Source of the DNA: CAYJBH01 sp964368625 | GTDB taxonomy: Bacteria; Bacillota; Clostridia; Oscillospirales; Ruminococcaceae | Assembly (NCBI GenBank): GCA_964368625.1 | Contig: CAYJBH010000008.1 | Span: 1 to 64,000, forward strand | Reading direction: 5' to 3' | DNA: 64,000 bases | Shown here: positions 45,364 through 54,686 of the stretch, piece after piece | Layout of the letters: the number at the start of each line of letters is the position of its first letter | How positions within the stretch are numbered: the first letter of the stretch is position 1 | The notes under the pieces: generated by a model | The model's input: the letters and a program-made list of their open reading frames with translations, nothing else | Told to the model about the DNA's origin: nothing | Database searches by the model: none | Position numbers and translations under genes: made by a program

Positions 45364-46236
45364 TTATTTTAACCTCATTCCGTGAGACTTACTATGTAGT
45401 CTCAGCAGCTGGGTAATCGTCGTCTTCATATTATCACGTTCAACTATCTTGTCGATATAGCCGTGTTGTTGTAAAAACTCAGAGCGCTGAAACCCTTCGG
45501 GAAGTTTCTGGCCGATTGTCTGTTCAATTACCCTCGGGCCGGCAAAACCAATAAGTGCATTTGGCTCGGCAAGGGTAATATCACCCATCGAGGCAAAGCT
45601 TGCGGTAACTCCACCGGTGGTCGGATGGGTAAGATAAGATATATAAAGCCCCCCTCCATTTAGGAACCGTTCAACCGCAGCACAGGTTTTTGCCATCTGC
45701 ATAAGGGAAATAATTCCCTCCTGCATCCTAGCCCCTCCGCTAGCTGAAAAGATGATTAGCGGAAGCTGGTGTTTTGCGGCACGCTCAACAGCACAGCTAA
45801 CCTTTTCGCCCACAACAGCACCCATGCTACCCATAAGAAAACGGCTGTCTAACACAACAACCACGACAGGATAACCGCTTATTTTGCCGTTGGCGGCAAC
45901 AACACCATCCTTTAAACCGGTGGTGCTTTGAAGTGAACTTATCTTTTCCCTATACTTTGGAAAGGAGAGTGGGTCGGCACTCTGCATTTTAGGCTCTATC
46001 TCGCTAAAGCTCCCGCTATCCAGCAAAATACTTAGTCGATGATAGGCAGATAAAGGCAGGTGGTGACCACAATTTTTACAAACCATAAGGTTGTCGTTAA
46101 GCTCGCTGCTTTCAATATCTACCTTACAGGTAGGGCAGGGAACACCCTGTTTTGTTGACGAGTGATCGCCAAGTCGCTCCCTTTTGGTTTTAAGCTGTAG
46201 CATCCGCTCGCGGCGATTTGCAAAAATCCCCTTCAT
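45364..46236 (-). CDS. accD: Acetyl-CoA carboxylase carboxyltransferase, beta subunit
   Basis: N-terminal zinc ribbon (CPTC then CKNC) and a crotonase-fold domain with SASGGARMQEGI and GFAGPRVIEQTIGQ. 290 residues. AAAGGAG four bases before the ATG. Pairs with AccA, whose gene follows. Confidence 0.95.
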   Translation of the reverse strand: MKGIFANRRERMLQLKTKRERLGDHSSTKQGVPCPTCKVDIESSELNDNLMVCKNCGHHLPLSAYHRLSILLDSGSFSEIEPKMQSADPLSFPKYREKISSLQSTTGLKDGVVAANGKISGYPVVVVVLDSRFLMGSMGAVVGEKVSCAVERAAKHQLPLIIFSASGGARMQEGIISLMQMAKTCAAVERFLNGGGLYISYLTHPTTGGVTASFASMGDITLAEPNALIGFAGPRVIEQTIGQKLPEGFQRSEFLQQHGYIDKIVERDNMKTTITQLLRLHSKSHGMRLK

Positions 46237-46252
46237 GATTCTCCTTTAAAAT

Positions 46253-47620
46253 CTATTTTGTCTCACACCATTCAAGCAGTGTTGCAATGTTCTTTTCAAT
46301 AAATCCGGTATCATATCTTCCACGAACAAACTCGGGATGATGCATAACCTCATGTAAAAAATCGGTGGTTGTGGGATAACCCTCGATAATAAGCTCCTCT
46401 AAAGCTCGGCGCATCTTACGAATAGCCTGTAGCCGTGTTGGTGCATGGGCTATAAGTTTCGCCACCATGGAATCATAGTAGGGACTAAGCCTATAACCTG
46501 TGTAAAGTGCGGTATCAACCCGAACACCGCATCCACCTGGCAGGTGCAACATCTCGGTTTCACCCGGTCTGCCGGCAAATCCGTTAAAGGCATCCTCAGC
46601 ATTAATCCTGCACTCTATCGCATGTCCGGTAAACTTTATATCCTGTTGGGAATATTTGAGTCCAACCCCTGCCGCAACCTCTATCTGAGCCTGAACCAGG
46701 TCAACTCCTGTTACCATCTCGGTTACCGGATGCTCAACCTGAATTCGGGTGTTCATCTCGATGAAATAGTAGTTGTTATCCTTGTCCATAACAAACTCGA
46801 TGGTTCCGGCACCACAGTATCCTACCGCCTTTGCAGCGGCAACCGCGTCGGCTCCGAGACGCTCCCTCAGCTCGGCTGAAAGCCCTTTTGCCGGGGATTC
46901 TTCAACCATCTTTTGATTTTTACGCTGAATCGAACACTCTCTTTCGCCAAGATGAATAACATTTCCCTTGCTGTCGGCAAGTATCTGAACCTCGATATGA
47001 CGTGGATTGAGTATTAGTTTTTCCATGTAAAGTTCACCGTTGCCGAAACAGGCTATTGCCTCCTGCGTTGCCTCGGTAAACTTTGCGGCAAGCTCCTCCT
47101 CGCTAAATGCGGCTCGCATGCCTCTGCCCCCGCCGCCGGCACTCGCCTTAACCAAAACAGGGTATCCTATATGTTTTGCAAGCTCGATTGCCTGTGTTGC
47201 ATTGGTGATAATGCCGTCTGATCCGGGAACAACCGGAACACCGCTTTTTTGCATAATACTTCTTGCCGATGCCTTGTTTCCCATGCTGCGAATAACATCG
47301 CCGGAAGGGCCGATAAAAACAATGCCGTGTTTATCGCAAAGATCTGAGAACACATCGTTTTCAGACAAAAAGCCATAACCGGGATGTAAAGCCTCACACC
47401 CGGTTTGCAGTGCCGCGGTTAATACCGCCTGCATATTTAGGTAGCTGTCTTTTGAGGGGGCCGGTCCGATGCATACCGAGTGGGTTGCGATCTGAACCGG
47501 AAGGCTATCGGCATCAGCCTCGGAGTAAACCATAACGCTTTCAACGCCCATCTCGCGGCAGGCACGAACAATTCTTAGCGCTATCTCGCCACGGTTTGCT
47601 ACTAATATACGTTTAAACAA
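46253..47620 (-). CDS. accC: Biotin carboxylase AccC
   Basis: ATP-grasp enzyme that carboxylates biotin on AccB. FKRILVANRGEIALR at the start, glycine-rich ATP loop KASAGGGGRGMR, and EMNTRIQVEHPVTE. 455 residues. TTG start with AAGAGGAG about ten bases upstream, inside the end of accB. Confidence 0.95.
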   Translation of the reverse strand: MFKRILVANRGEIALRIVRACREMGVESVMVYSEADADSLPVQIATHSVCIGPAPSKDSYLNMQAVLTAALQTGCEALHPGYGFLSENDVFSDLCDKHGIVFIGPSGDVIRSMGNKASARSIMQKSGVPVVPGSDGIITNATQAIELAKHIGYPVLVKASAGGGGRGMRAAFSEEELAAKFTEATQEAIACFGNGELYMEKLILNPRHIEVQILADSKGNVIHLGERECSIQRKNQKMVEESPAKGLSAELRERLGADAVAAAKAVGYCGAGTIEFVMDKDNNYYFIEMNTRIQVEHPVTEMVTGVDLVQAQIEVAAGVGLKYSQQDIKFTGHAIECRINAEDAFNGFAGRPGETEMLHLPGGCGVRVDTALYTGYRLSPYYDSMVAKLIAHAPTRLQAIRKMRRALEELIIEGYPTTTDFLHEVMHHPEFVRGRYDTGFIEKNIATLLEWCETK

Positions 47621-47622
47621 GG

Positions 47623-48075
47623 CTATACACTCCTCTTTACCGAGAACAGGGTATCTCCATATCCCACAAGCTCGGCATTGTTTGCATGAATCTTTAAAAT
47701 TTCGCAGTCGTATGGCGCTGGTAGCTCGTTTAACATCTTCATCGCCTCAACTATGCAAAGTGGATCACCCTTTTTAACCTTGCTTCCAACCGTAACAAAC
47801 GGGTCGGATTCAGGTGAAGGTGCCGAATAAAAGGTTCCTATAAGCGGAGCGGTTATAGCTTCGCCCTCCTGAACCTCTTCAGCTACCGCAACAGCAGAAC
47901 CGGCCGCAATCGGAGTGTTAACAACTGTTGCAACAGGAGCAGCACCGGCGGCCATTACAACAGGAGCACCAGCTTTGGATAAAGACAGTTCAAATTCACC
48001 GTCTTTTATCGAAAACTCGCCGATGTTTGATGCCTGAAAATAGTCAAGCAGGGAGTATATTTCTTCTCTTTTCAT
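47623..48075 (-). CDS. accB: Biotin carboxyl carrier protein AccB
   Basis: 150 residues: an N-terminal helical part, an Ala/Val/Pro-rich linker (about 38-75) and the biotinyl domain with the target Lys in VEAMKMLNEL. Shares one base with the acpP stop (TAATG). Confidence 0.95.
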   Translation of the reverse strand: MKREEIYSLLDYFQASNIGEFSIKDGEFELSLSKAGAPVVMAAGAAPVATVVNTPIAAGSAVAVAEEVQEGEAITAPLIGTFYSAPSPESDPFVTVGSKVKKGDPLCIVEAMKMLNELPAPYDCEILKIHANNAELVGYGDTLFSVKRSV

Positions 48076-48299
48076 TATTGATTCTTCTCTATGTAATCTA
48101 CTATGTCTTTAACGGTTTTAAAGTTTGCAAGCTCCTCGTCCGGAATTGTTAGTCCGAATTCTTCTTCTAACGCCATGCTCATCTCAACGGCATCAAGGCT
48201 GTCAGCACCAAGATCATCTGTGATGTTAGCCTCAAGAGTTACCTCGTCTGCGCTACATCCGAGTGTGCTTACAATTGTGTCTTTTACCTTTTCAAACAT
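48075..48299 (-). CDS. acpP: Acyl carrier protein
   Basis: 74-residue acidic helical protein with the phosphopantetheine Ser in GADSLDAVEMSMALEEEFG. First gene of the acc-fab operon, after its promoter; AGGAG six bases before the ATG. Confidence 0.95.
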   Translation of the reverse strand: MFEKVKDTIVSTLGCSADEVTLEANITDDLGADSLDAVEMSMALEEEFGLTIPDEELANFKTVKDIVDYIEKNQ

Positions 48300-48332
48300 A
48301 TTAATCTCCTAAATATCGTCAAAAATACTTAC

Positions 48333-48366
48333 AAATATTTAATTAAATTATTTTAACTAAATATTT
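48333..48366 (-). promoter_or_regulatory. AT-rich inverted repeat downstream of the acpP promoter
   Basis: AAATATTTA (48333-48341) and TAAATATTT (48358-48366) face each other between the -10 box and acpP. It may be the operator of the MarR-type regulator encoded at the end of the operon. AT richness makes chance matches common. Confidence 0.35.
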
Positions 48367-48373
48367 TTAACTT

Positions 48374-48402
48374 ATTTTAACCGCAACAACGGTTTTTGTC
48401 AA
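48374..48402 (-). promoter_or_regulatory. Promoter of the acc-fab operon
   Basis: Minus strand TTGACA (48402-48397), 17 bp, TAAAAT (48379-48374), about 75 bp before acpP. No other strong promoter is seen in the operon. Confidence 0.8.
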
Positions 48403-48429
48403 GAGTTTTTTTAATAAAAAACTTCTTTC

Positions 48430-48458
48430 TTGACTTAAGATTATAACTATGGTATAAA
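48430..48458 (+). promoter_or_regulatory. Divergent promoter of the repeat lipoprotein
   Basis: TTGACT (48430-48435), 17 bp, TATAAA (48453-48458), about 35 bp before ATG 48493. It lies back to back with the acpP promoter. Confidence 0.75.
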
Positions 48459-48492
48459 CAAATAGTTGATAACAACAGCTATGGAGTTCATA

Positions 48493-49533
48493 ATGAAACA
48501 AATAATAAAATTATTAGCTATATTAGCGCTTATTTTAACACTGCTTGCATCTTGCAGTAAATCCCCGGAAGAACTTTATCAAGAGCAGTATGAGCTTGGT
48601 ATGAAATATTTAACCGAGGCAAACTATGAAGAGGCTATAATCGCCTTTGAAGCAGCTATCGAGATTGAACCGAAAAATGTTGAGAGCTACATCGCCTTAG
48701 CGGACGTTTATATTGCAAACGGTGATATTGCTACTGCAATTGAGGTATTAAGCAATGTTCCGGAAGAGCTTCAGGGCAATCAAGTTTTAGCAGATAAAAT
48801 TGCAGCGGTTTTAACCGAAACGGTAATGAATGATGATGGCAGCTATCATGTTATACAATACGATGACAATGCAAATATAATAACAATCTCGTATTACTTT
48901 GCTGATGGAACGCTGGATATAATAGAAGAATACGACGAAAGCGGAAAGGTTTTTAAAGAAAGCAGCTATCTTTCGGATGGAACACTTTATTATTGGCACT
49001 TCGTTGAGGAATACCATGAAAATGACATCAGAGCAAAAATAAGAGCCTACAATGAGGGTTCGCCGGGGTATCATATTAGTGAATTTTATGAAGATGGAAA
49101 AAATTATAAAACTGCTTGGTATGGTTCCGACGATACGGTGAGTAGTTGGCATATTTATGAGTACCACGATAACGGAAACTATGCAATAACAACAACGTAC
49201 AATGCGGACGGAAGTGTGCATAAGATTGATGAATCCAACGAAGATGGCGTACATATTAAATCAACACTTTATAATTTGGATGGGTCGGTGAATAGCTGGC
49301 ATATCCCGGAATACGATGAAAATGGGAATAATATAAAAACAACCTCTTATGATGCCGACGGCGTGGTGTATAATTGGACCGTTTATGAATATGATGCAAA
49401 TGGTAACAAGATAAAAACAACGGATTACAACGGAGATGGCTCGGTGAATAGATGGTATGTTGACGAATATGACGAAAACGGAAAACATGTAAACAGAACA
49501 GCTTATAATGCTGATGGTTCGGTTCGAGACTAA
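48493..49533 (+). CDS. Lipoprotein with TPR and 26-residue repeats
   Basis: Signal peptide with lipobox LLASC (Cys 21), then a TPR pair (about residues 25-90), then seven or so repeats of about 26 residues of the form NGNxIKTTxYxADGSVxxWxVxEYDE, which recall MORN/antitoxin-like YD repeats. 346 residues. ATG 48493, with GGAG six bases upstream, is preferred over the ATG at 48466. Aromatic and charged repeat surfaces suggest binding of a wall or partner molecule; the function is unknown. Confidence 0.75.
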   Translation: MKQIIKLLAILALILTLLASCSKSPEELYQEQYELGMKYLTEANYEEAIIAFEAAIEIEPKNVESYIALADVYIANGDIATAIEVLSNVPEELQGNQVLADKIAAVLTETVMNDDGSYHVIQYDDNANIITISYYFADGTLDIIEEYDESGKVFKESSYLSDGTLYYWHFVEEYHENDIRAKIRAYNEGSPGYHISEFYEDGKNYKTAWYGSDDTVSSWHIYEYHDNGNYAITTTYNADGSVHKIDESNEDGVHIKSTLYNLDGSVNSWHIPEYDENGNNIKTTSYDADGVVYNWTVYEYDANGNKIKTTDYNGDGSVNRWYVDEYDENGKHVNRTAYNADGSVRD

Positions 49534-49582
49534 CGCGTTGCGTGCAACACATACCACGACAACAAAGAGCATGAGCATTTTA

Positions 49583-49611
49583 TTGACAGTTTATGTAGCA
49601 GATAGTATAAT
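49583..49611 (+). promoter_or_regulatory. Promoter of proB
   Basis: TTGACA (49583-49588), 17 bp, TATAAT (49606-49611): a full consensus match 37 bp before proB. Confidence 0.88.
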
Positions 49612-49647
49612 TAACAAATAGATTATAAAAAGGAATGGCAAAAACAT

Positions 49648-50439
49648 ATGAGGTACGTGCTTAGTGATGCAAGGCGTGTTGTTATAAAGGTGGGCTCATC
49701 TACCTTAACACATGATACCGGAAGGATGAACCTTGCAAGGGCAGAAAAGCTCTCCATGGTTATCAGTGATCTATCCAACAGCGGACTTACACCTGTTTTG
49801 GTTAGTTCCGGCTCGGTTGCTCTTGGTGTTGGCAGGTTGCAGATATCGCCCGGCAGTGAAAATATACGGTTAAAACAGGCAGCGGCGGCTGTGGGTCAGT
49901 GTGAGCTTATGAGCATGTATGACAGGTTTTTTTCTGCCTACGGAAAACAGATAGCCCAGATACTGTTAACCAAGGATGTTCTCGATCATGAGAACCGTCG
50001 AGAAAATGCGATAAACACCTTTGAGAGCCTTTTTGAGATGGGGATAATTCCGGTTGTTAACGAAAACGATACCATATCATACGAGGGAATTAAGTTTACC
50101 GATAACGACATGATGGCATCATATGTTGCAACAATTTTAAACGCCGATGCCTTAATAATCCTATCCGATATAGATGGGCTTTACGATAAAAACCCAACCC
50201 TGCCTGATGCAAAGATAATTAATCGCATAGAGGCGATAACCGAAGAGATAGAGGCGGCGGTAGCCCCAACAGGAACCAAACGAGGCACCGGCGGAATGGC
50301 AACCAAGCTAACGGCGGCAAGGCTGGTTACCGAAAACGGAATACCGATGGTGATAGCAAACGGAAGTAAACCCGAACTGCTTTACGATATTTTAGGCGGC
50401 AAAGAGGTGGGTAGCTTTTTTGTGCCGATTGATAGGTAG
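49648..50439 (+). CDS. proB: Glutamate 5-kinase
   Basis: First step of proline synthesis. Amino-acid-kinase fold: VVIKVGSSTLT, VSSGSVALGVG, VNENDTIS and SDIDGLYDKNP, then GTGGMATKL. 263 residues, so it lacks the C-terminal PUA domain of the E. coli enzyme. proA does not follow; a glycan cluster does. AAAAAGGA is 13 bases or so upstream of the ATG. Confidence 0.93.
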   Translation: MRYVLSDARRVVIKVGSSTLTHDTGRMNLARAEKLSMVISDLSNSGLTPVLVSSGSVALGVGRLQISPGSENIRLKQAAAAVGQCELMSMYDRFFSAYGKQIAQILLTKDVLDHENRRENAINTFESLFEMGIIPVVNENDTISYEGIKFTDNDMMASYVATILNADALIILSDIDGLYDKNPTLPDAKIINRIEAITEEIEAAVAPTGTKRGTGGMATKLTAARLVTENGIPMVIANGSKPELLYDILGGKEVGSFFVPIDR

Positions 50440-50491
50440 CGGTAGCAAGAATATAAGCGGCAGTAATAATACAATTTGTTAGGAATACCTG

Positions 50492-51034
50492 ATGTTAATG
50501 AAAGAACTTATTAGCGGCGATATAAAAATTAGACCTATAACAAGGCAAGATACCGAGTTGATTGTTAGCTGGAGAAATAATCCCGATGTAAAAAAACAAT
50601 TTATTTTTCAGGGTGATTTTACAGCTGAACTGCATAATAACTGGCTTACAACACAGGTAAACACCGGTAGGGTAGCCCAGTTCATTATTGAACTTCTACC
50701 GGAAAGCACTCTGATAGGAAGTGTTTATCTGCGAGATATTGACATGCTACATAATAAGGCAGAGTTTGGTATTTTTTTATCATGCAAAGAGGTTATGGGC
50801 AAGGGGTATGGTACTATTGTAACTAACCTGATACTACAATATGCATTTGAAGATTTGCAGCTGAATAAGGTGTTTTTGCGTGTGCTTTCTGAAAATAAGA
50901 GGGCGGTAAAGAGTTATTTAAAGTCAGGCTTTCAGCTTGAGGGTGAGTTTAAAGAGGATGTTAGGATAAACGATGAATACAAGGATGTAACATTTATGGC
51001 AATATTTGCCGATGAAGGAAGGGGTAAAACTTAA
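50492..51034 (+). CDS. GNAT-family N-acetyltransferase
   Basis: 180 residues with a GNAT core: WRNNPDVKK near the start, a beta strand LIGSVYLRDID, the acetyl-CoA loop EVMGKGYGTI, and LRVLSENKRAVKSYLKSGF. The layout resembles RimL/PseH-type enzymes that acetylate amino sugars on nucleotides. It ends two bases before a glycosyltransferase gene, so it probably acts on a nucleotide amino sugar, perhaps the product of the WecE-type enzyme at 59099. Substrate is inferred. Confidence 0.75.
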   Translation: MLMKELISGDIKIRPITRQDTELIVSWRNNPDVKKQFIFQGDFTAELHNNWLTTQVNTGRVAQFIIELLPESTLIGSVYLRDIDMLHNKAEFGIFLSCKEVMGKGYGTIVTNLILQYAFEDLQLNKVFLRVLSENKRAVKSYLKSGFQLEGEFKEDVRINDEYKDVTFMAIFADEGRGKT

Positions 51035-51036
51035 TT

Positions 51037-51975
51037 ATGAAACTTTCGTTTGTTATCCCTTGCTATGGCTCGCAGGACAGCTTGGCCGGAGTGGTAGAAG
51101 AGATAAAAAATTTTGTATTAAAAAAAGATAAAACGCAGTATGAAATAATACTCGTTAACGATAATTCACCGGATGACGTTTATTCGGTTATTCAAAAATT
51201 AGCCGCTGATGATATTAATATTAAAGCAATTAACATGGCACAAAATTTTGGGCAACACTCGGCATTAATGGCGGGGTACAATCATGTTAGCGGCGATATA
51301 ATTATTTCTGTAGACGACGATGGACAGATACCCATAGAGGACACCTATAAATTAATAGAAAAGATTGAAGAAGGATATGATGCTGTTTATGCTAACTATC
51401 CCGACAGTGAGAGAGGGGAATTTCGATCTTTCGGCAGCAAAATAAATGATGTAATGGCAACCTATATGCTATCTAAGCCAAAAGGAGTTCGGATTACCAG
51501 CTATTTTGGAATGAAAAAGTTTATAGCAGAGGAGATTTGCAGATACAAAAATCCATACCCATACCTTGGCGGACTTGTATTCAGAGCTACAAAAAATGTG
51601 GCCACCGTAGATGTTAAGCTTAGGCCAAGGCAGACCGGAATCTCAGGTTACACCTTTAAAAAACTAATTTCACTCTGGCTAAACGGATTTACATCATTTT
51701 CTATTAAACCTCTTAGAATAGCATCGATAATGGGTTTTATTGTTGCCCTTATAGGTGCCGGATATGGTATTTATATAATTATAAATCGATTTACTAGCCC
51801 TATTGTTCCAATGGGCTACAGCTCAATTATGGCGGTGTTGCTGTTTATTGGCGGAGCAATTATGTGTATGCTTGGACTGATTGGGGAGTATATTGGCAGA
51901 ATCTATATAAGTATAAGCGATGCACCACAGTATGTTATAAAGAACACTATCAATCTAAACAAAGATAAAAGCTAA
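51037..51975 (+). CDS. Polyprenyl-phosphate glycosyltransferase (ArnC/GtrB-like) A
   Basis: GT2 domain with LSFVIPCYGSQ, LVNDNSPDD, SVDDDGQIP as the metal site, then two C-terminal membrane helices (near residues 230-250 and 265-290), ending with the LIGEYIGRIYI motif. This is the plan of enzymes that put a sugar on undecaprenyl phosphate at the inner membrane face. Similar to the second copy at 56826. 312 residues. Confidence 0.88.
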   Translation: MKLSFVIPCYGSQDSLAGVVEEIKNFVLKKDKTQYEIILVNDNSPDDVYSVIQKLAADDINIKAINMAQNFGQHSALMAGYNHVSGDIIISVDDDGQIPIEDTYKLIEKIEEGYDAVYANYPDSERGEFRSFGSKINDVMATYMLSKPKGVRITSYFGMKKFIAEEICRYKNPYPYLGGLVFRATKNVATVDVKLRPRQTGISGYTFKKLISLWLNGFTSFSIKPLRIASIMGFIVALIGAGYGIYIIINRFTSPIVPMGYSSIMAVLLFIGGAIMCMLGLIGEYIGRIYISISDAPQYVIKNTINLNKDKS

Positions 51976-52010
51976 ATTTAAAGTATATATTAGCTAAAAG
52001 TTAATTTTTA

Positions 52011-53960
52011 ATGGAGTTATTGGTGGGAAAGAAATTAATAAAAATCAAGGATACAGCTATAGCATACTGTTTTTTTCAGGTTATATTCTTGTTAGGAACC
52101 ACTTTATTATTCGGAACTCGTTTTGAAATAAACGACGATCCGGGTATATCGGCAGTTCTTGCGGTTTCAGACAACAGCTTTTCACCATTTCAACATTATT
52201 TTTTATCTAAAACATTAAGCTTTTTTTATGCAAATTATGCCCTGCCATGGTGGACGATTTTTTCAATATTAACTATAATTGTATCTGCCGTGTTTCTTGC
52301 ATGTATTTTTTATCATGTTGTTCAAAAACAGTATAGAGTGTTATTATTGATAATAAACACATCAGCAATTTACTTATTTTGCCTTAGCGATATTAACTTT
52401 ACAAGAACAGCAGGGGTTGCTGCAATCGCTGCTGTTTTATTGTTTATCAATATGCTTGAAGAGGGCAGAAAACATTGGGTAATTAAGTTGCTTTTTTCGT
52501 TACTTTTAACGATTATTTCGGTATCAATTCGTTATGAAAGCACCTTGCTAATAGCAGGTTTTGGATGTGTGACAGTTTTTGCAAAATATATTAGTGAGTG
52601 GAAATTTTCTGCTCAATACCTAATCGGATACATAAAAAAGTATTACGCATATCTGTTTTTATTAATCTTCATTGTTCTGTATCCTCTTACCAATAATCTA
52701 TTGTTAGATGTTGATGAGAAGGAGTTTCTGCAGTATAATTCTCACAGGGTTACCGTAACCGACTATAGTTATAACGATATCAACGAGTCATCAAATATGT
52801 TTGATGAACTGCCGATAACATATAGTGATTATTTAGCATATAAAAATTGGGTAAACGAGGACTTTGATACATTCAGCTACGAAAATGTAGAATTGATTGC
52901 AAAGAGCTTATCTAACCGGCAGACTGCACCAAGCTTATTAGTACTTCAAAATGACCTTCTGGCACTCATTATCATGATATTTGTATTAATATCGGTGCTT
53001 GCAATACTAATAAATCCCAAAAGGAACATAAGAATAGTCGTAATACACTGGTTGTTTTTGTGCATTGTTGCGATATATCTTTCGATTACGGGACGACTGC
53101 CGTCACGTGTGTTTGAAACTATGCTTTTATATTGTATTCTTGCCGTTTGTTATACAGGTTTCTGCCGAGATAAAAACATAAAGACGATAGAAAAGGCAAC
53201 ATTAAAGCAAAGGATTATTATAACTTTTTCAGTGTTAATACTAGCCACATCTAGTCTCACCGCATTAATAAAAACTGTTGAGGCTAATCAAGAATATGAT
53301 AGAGTAGGTAATTTCTACCCCTATCTCGACTATATTAATAACGATAAAGATAACATATACTTTGCAACAACTAGCTTTAGCAGACATAATAGATTTGACA
53401 TCGGTTATGTATATCCCGGTAACGATTGGCTTAGCAATTTATTCTATCTTGGAGGATGGGGTTCAAGGATGCCGTATATGGTTGATCGTTTAGAAGATAT
53501 AGAAATCGATAATCCATTTAAAGCCCTATACGAAAAGGATAACGTACTGTGTATTACAAACGATTACGTAACGTCATTATTGCTCGAAAATCATAATCCC
53601 GACATCACCTATAGCAAGGTAGACGACATCGGAATATATGATATCGTGAAGTATACAGCACCATTAGATGCAAGCTATGAGGAACTTTTAGGGGTGAACT
53701 ATAGCATAGAGATAATTGAGGACGAAGATCCAACCGATAGCTATACCCATCTCGTAACCGGACAGATTGATGATGCTAACATTAAATATCTCTATATTAA
53801 TATAGAGGATGATGAAAGGGTATATAGCTATCAACTGCGTATTAAAGACGATTTAAGTTTTATAGCATATTTATCGGATGCACCTATGGAATATAATGGT
53901 TATAGCTTAATTGCAAAGCTAAATGATGGAACAAACAGCTATTACAGCGTTAAAAATTGA
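52011..53960 (+). CDS. Large multi-pass membrane protein, GT-C-like
   Basis: 649 residues: about ten to twelve membrane helices up to residue 430, then a soluble C-terminal domain of about 200 residues. After the first helix comes an acidic loop (RFEINDDPG), where GT-C glycosyltransferases carry their catalytic acid. I therefore suggest a lipid-phosphate-sugar-dependent transferase, but I do not recognise the family. The start may be GTG 52023, which has GGAG six bases upstream. Neighbours are glycan genes. Confidence 0.55.
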   Translation: MELLVGKKLIKIKDTAIAYCFFQVIFLLGTTLLFGTRFEINDDPGISAVLAVSDNSFSPFQHYFLSKTLSFFYANYALPWWTIFSILTIIVSAVFLACIFYHVVQKQYRVLLLIINTSAIYLFCLSDINFTRTAGVAAIAAVLLFINMLEEGRKHWVIKLLFSLLLTIISVSIRYESTLLIAGFGCVTVFAKYISEWKFSAQYLIGYIKKYYAYLFLLIFIVLYPLTNNLLLDVDEKEFLQYNSHRVTVTDYSYNDINESSNMFDELPITYSDYLAYKNWVNEDFDTFSYENVELIAKSLSNRQTAPSLLVLQNDLLALIIMIFVLISVLAILINPKRNIRIVVIHWLFLCIVAIYLSITGRLPSRVFETMLLYCILAVCYTGFCRDKNIKTIEKATLKQRIIITFSVLILATSSLTALIKTVEANQEYDRVGNFYPYLDYINNDKDNIYFATTSFSRHNRFDIGYVYPGNDWLSNLFYLGGWGSRMPYMVDRLEDIEIDNPFKALYEKDNVLCITNDYVTSLLLENHNPDITYSKVDDIGIYDIVKYTAPLDASYEELLGVNYSIEIIEDEDPTDSYTHLVTGQIDDANIKYLYINIEDDERVYSYQLRIKDDLSFIAYLSDAPMEYNGYSLIAKLNDGTNSYYSVKN

Positions 53961-54032
53961 CAGAGTACGGTAAAAACAGTAGCGTTTTTAATAGCAAGAA
54001 TATAAACACAAGGATAGCTTACAGGAGATTAA

Positions 54033-54686
54033 ATGAAGCAGATTATACTGTTTGGAACAAAGCAGTTTCCAAGACTTATTAAAGAATATATAGAACGCTT
54101 TACCGACGATAAGGTTGCCGCATTTTGTTGCAACAAAGAGTTTATCGACGTAGAGGAGATAGACACTCTGCCGGTGGTAGCGTTAGAGGAGGTTGAAAAA
54201 CACTACTCACCGGACAGGTTTTTGGTTCTGCCTACCGTTGGCTATACCAAGATGAACAGCCTGCGCAAAACTATTGTTAATATCTTTAGAGATAAAGGGT
54301 ATAGCTTTTACAGCTTTATCCATCCAACGGCTACAATCTATGGTGATAAAATCGGTGAGGGGAACATTATATTAGAGCAGGTTAACATAGGAATGCACAC
54401 CGAGTTTGGAAGCTTCAACATGGTTTTTAATGGCTGTCAGCTTTCTCATCATGGGAAAATAGGTGATTATAATCATTTTTCACCTGCGGTAGCACTCGGT
54501 GGTAATGTTACCATTAAAGACAGATGCTTTTTTGGAATAAATTCGACAATAAGGGACAGCATTGTAATAGAGGAAGCAACCCTTGTCGGAGCAGGATGCT
54601 ATATAAACAAATCAACAACAAAAGGCGCTGTAATAACACCTGCTGCCACAATACATCGAACCAAAAACAGCGAGGAGTTCATATGA
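54033..54686 (+). CDS. PglD/NeuD-like sugar acyltransferase
   Basis: A Rossmann-like N-terminal part (QIILFGTKQFPRLIKEYIE), then a left-handed beta-helix of hexapeptide repeats (HPTATIYGDKIGEGNIIL and on) with catalytic-type His in LSHHGKIGDYNHFSP. 217 residues. Such enzymes acetylate UDP- or dTDP-linked amino sugars, or sialic-acid-like sugars. AGGAG before the ATG; overlaps the next gene by 4 bp. Confidence 0.82.
   Translation: MKQIILFGTKQFPRLIKEYIERFTDDKVAAFCCNKEFIDVEEIDTLPVVALEEVEKHYSPDRFLVLPTVGYTKMNSLRKTIVNIFRDKGYSFYSFIHPTATIYGDKIGEGNIILEQVNIGMHTEFGSFNMVFNGCQLSHHGKIGDYNHFSPAVALGGNVTIKDRCFFGINSTIRDSIVIEEATLVGAGCYINKSTTKGAVITPAATIHRTKNSEEFI

Noticed and set aside
49537..49548. Small hairpin GTTGC/GCAAC after the repeat lipoprotein as terminator
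   Set aside because: Only 5 bp of stem and no T run.
48811..49578. Minus-strand frames opposite the repeat lipoprotein
   Set aside because: They mirror the repeat codons and share no features of a real protein.
54524..54682. N-terminal extension of the WbqC-like frame
   Set aside because: It overlaps the beta-helix acyltransferase in another frame; ATG 54683 has a strong ribosome site.
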